Shown: positions 62,879 to 64,000 of the stretch, piece by piece
How positions within the stretch are numbered: position 1 is the first letter of the stretch
Layout of the letters: every line of letters starts with the position of its first letter
DNA from: SG8-30 sp964406445
GTDB taxonomy: Bacteria; Pseudomonadota; Gammaproteobacteria; Steroidobacterales; Steroidobacteraceae
Length of the DNA stretch: 64,000 nt
Assembly (NCBI GenBank): GCA_964406445.1
Contig: CAYORU010000010.1
Coordinates: 1 to 64,000 of the forward strand
Direction: 5' to 3'
Translations under genes and position numbers: made by a program
Notes under the pieces: model-generated
Databases searched by the model: none
What the model was told of the DNA's origin: nothing
Seen by the model: the letters and a program-made list of their open reading frames with translations, nothing else

Positions 62879-63831
62879 GCCACGGCCTCCTGCCAGGGCC
62901 GCGCCCGGCGCCAGAACTTCAGCCGGTGTCGCGGCGCCGCGCGCAACGCCCGTCCCGCGACGAAGAGGTCGAGTCTTTCGATCCCTCCCGGAGCCAGCGC
63001 GCGCTCGAGCGGCGCGAACCACTGCGCCTCGGCGCGCTCCAGCGCCTCGGCCGGCGTGCCCCCGAGCGCGGCGAGGTCCAGGGTCACGATGCGCGGCCCG
63101 GGCGGCCGGTCGCCGAACGCCGCAGCCGGCGCGCTCACCGTGCCGGCCGAGTTCCGCCACAGTGCGGCGAGGAAGGGATCGGCCGTCTCGAGCGGCGGCA
63201 GCCCGGCGGGCAGCGCGGGCAGCGCCTCCCCGCCCGTTCCCCACAGCCACAGGCCGTTGACCGGTGCCTCGCCACGCGCCTCCCGCGCGCTGTTCACCGG
63301 ATGACCGTGCAGCAGCATCTGCGCCTCGGTCATCAGGCGGCGCAACCAGCCACCGTCGGGTCCCGAAGGGAGCCAGGCGCCGGCCTCGCGGCCGGCGAGC
63401 GGGGCCGGGTCGTGGGTGTCGGCCGAGACGGGCCGGGCCAGCGAGAGCAGGCCGAGCGACGGCCCGGCCGGCTCGAGCGCGAGTCCGTCGCCGCCGAGCG
63501 CGGCGTTGAAGCTCGCCGCGATCGCCGCGAGTTCAGCCGGCGTCGTAGCCGGCAGCCCACCGGGGTGCAGGTGCACGCGATCGAGTCCCGCCACGAGATG
63601 CACCGGCGTCGCGAGCGCCCAGTGGCCGGGCCGGCCGGCCATGACCGAGGCGAGCGGCAGGCGCAGCGGCGGCACGAGGCCGGCGAGCGTCAGGATCCAG
63701 CGGCGGAAGTCGGCCGGCCCGGGCCTGCGTTCGCCGCGCGCGAGCAGCCGCTCGAGCGCCGGCAGCCGCGGCAGGCCAGCGGTCCCTTCGGGCGCGGCGA
63801 GGTCGGCGATGGCGAGCGCGAACCAGGACAT
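62875..63831 (-). CDS. RpfE-like conserved protein
   Basis: This 318-residue protein matches the RpfE family, coded beside recJ in xanthomonads. The family resembles cofactor-independent phosphoglycerate mutases in its C-terminal region (PVNGLWLWGTGG), but no catalytic role is known. It has no signal peptide. The start is ATG 63831 (MSWFALAIADLAAPEG); TATCAT lies 9 nt upstream and there is no SD. Confidence 0.82.
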   Translation of the reverse strand: MSWFALAIADLAAPEGTAGLPRLPALERLLARGERRPGPADFRRWILTLAGLVPPLRLPLASVMAGRPGHWALATPVHLVAGLDRVHLHPGGLPATTPAELAAIAASFNAALGGDGLALEPAGPSLGLLSLARPVSADTHDPAPLAGREAGAWLPSGPDGGWLRRLMTEAQMLLHGHPVNSAREARGEAPVNGLWLWGTGGEALPALPAGLPPLETADPFLAALWRNSAGTVSAPAAAFGDRPPGPRIVTLDLAALGGTPAEALERAEAQWFAPLERALAPGGIERLDLFVAGRALRAAPRHRLKFWRRARPWQEAVA

Positions 63832-63840
63832 GGGGGCGAC

Positions 63841-63876
63841 ATGATACCGGCGCACGGCCACCACGGCCGGTATAGT
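63841..63876. promoter_or_regulatory. Divergent -10 elements within an ATACCGG/CCGGTAT inverted repeat
   Basis: TATCAT (minus strand, 63841-63846) serves the RpfE-like gene and TATAGT (plus strand, 63871-63876) the Mth938 gene. Each is exactly 9 nt from its start codon. The -35 regions are poor. The flanking inverted repeat could bind a regulator. Confidence 0.5.
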
Positions 63877-63885
63877 GCGGCGGCC

Positions 63886-64000
63886 ATGAAGTTCACGCTG
63901 GAAAACAATGGCCCGGTCAACGCGATCACCGCCCGGGGGCCCGGCGAGGTCCGCGTCCGCGAGCGCGTGTTCACCGCGAGCGTGGTGCTGACGGCGCGCG
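63886..64000 (+). CDS. Mth938-like domain protein (5' part only)
   Basis: The 38 codons in view read MKFTLENNGPVNAITARGPG, then EVRVRERVFTASVVLTAR, the start of the Mth938/Xcc1710-like (DUF498) family. The function is unknown in bacteria. The gene runs off the right edge. Confidence 0.75.
   Translation, partial: MKFTLENNGPVNAITARGPGEVRVRERVFTASVVLTAR

Overview
The window is a high-GC chromosome segment from a gammaproteobacterium. I cannot name the species. Gene order fits the Xanthomonadales/Pseudomonadales side of the class: rpfE-like–recJ–prfB–lysS as in xanthomonads, lolC–lolE–lolD–comEC–exbB–exbD–msbA–lpxK–ycaR–kdsB next to rne as in pseudomonads, plus rpoE–rseA–rseB–lepA–lepB–rnc–era–recO–pdxJ–acpS and the sdh operon. 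Coding density is very high and many neighbouring genes overlap by 4 nt (ATGA, GTGA, TTGA). No rRNA, tRNA or CRISPR array was seen.

Region 1 (1–10.75 kb) holds an SOS mutagenesis cassette (lexA–imuA–imuB) with tandem LexA boxes, an Lpp-type lipoprotein paired with an L,D-transpeptidase, yceD–rpmF–fabH, maf, rluC, rne and a low-molecular-weight phosphotyrosine phosphatase (ptp).

Region 2 (10.72–23.07 kb) is an integrated and mobilizable island. A tyrosine integrase and an AlpA-like regulator sit at one end. A MobC/relaxase pair and a likely oriT sit at the other. The cargo is metal resistance: a CadR/PbrR-like MerR regulator divergent from a CDF-like transporter plus DUF3703, a czcI-C-B-A efflux operon, an exported ChuX/HutX-like protein, and remnants of a czcD gene. 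Insertion was inside the first codons of ptp. The native ptp start is still visible at the far end, overlapping the stop codon of an aminotransferase gene.

Region 3 (23.07–34.6 kb) is a leftward envelope operon: LolCED lipoprotein export, ComEC, ExbBD, MsbA, LpxK, a Trm112-like protein, KdsB and an aminotransferase. Region 4 (34.6–56.5 kb) has a rightward exported protein and mfd. These face a leftward co-directional run from sdhAF4–sdhCDAB–sdhE–cptA through rpoE–rseAB, lepA–lepB–rnc–era–recO–pdxJ–acpS, an exonuclease, rlmD, a CYTH protein, nagZ and a PAS/degenerate-GGDEF protein. Region 5 (56.6–64 kb) has ygfZ, murI, lysS, prfB (with its programmed frameshift), recJ, an RpfE-like protein and the start of a Mth938-domain gene.

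The most unusual signal is a dispersed repeat family in at least four copies (A–D). Inverted arms of GTGACCG/GTGATCG heptamers flank a roughly 40-bp core. The copies cover gene 3' ends and supply the last residues and stop codon of maf, rluC and lysS (all end Ser-Asp-Arg-stop) and the stop codon of the L,D-transpeptidase. A second heptamer type (GTGAGCC) lies just upstream of sdhB and prfB. Other points of interest are a hairpin repeat inserted in frame inside imuA, a perfect 36-bp palindrome where rne and ptp converge, and a recurrent -10 box 6–9 nt before start codons that lack a Shine-Dalgarno sequence.
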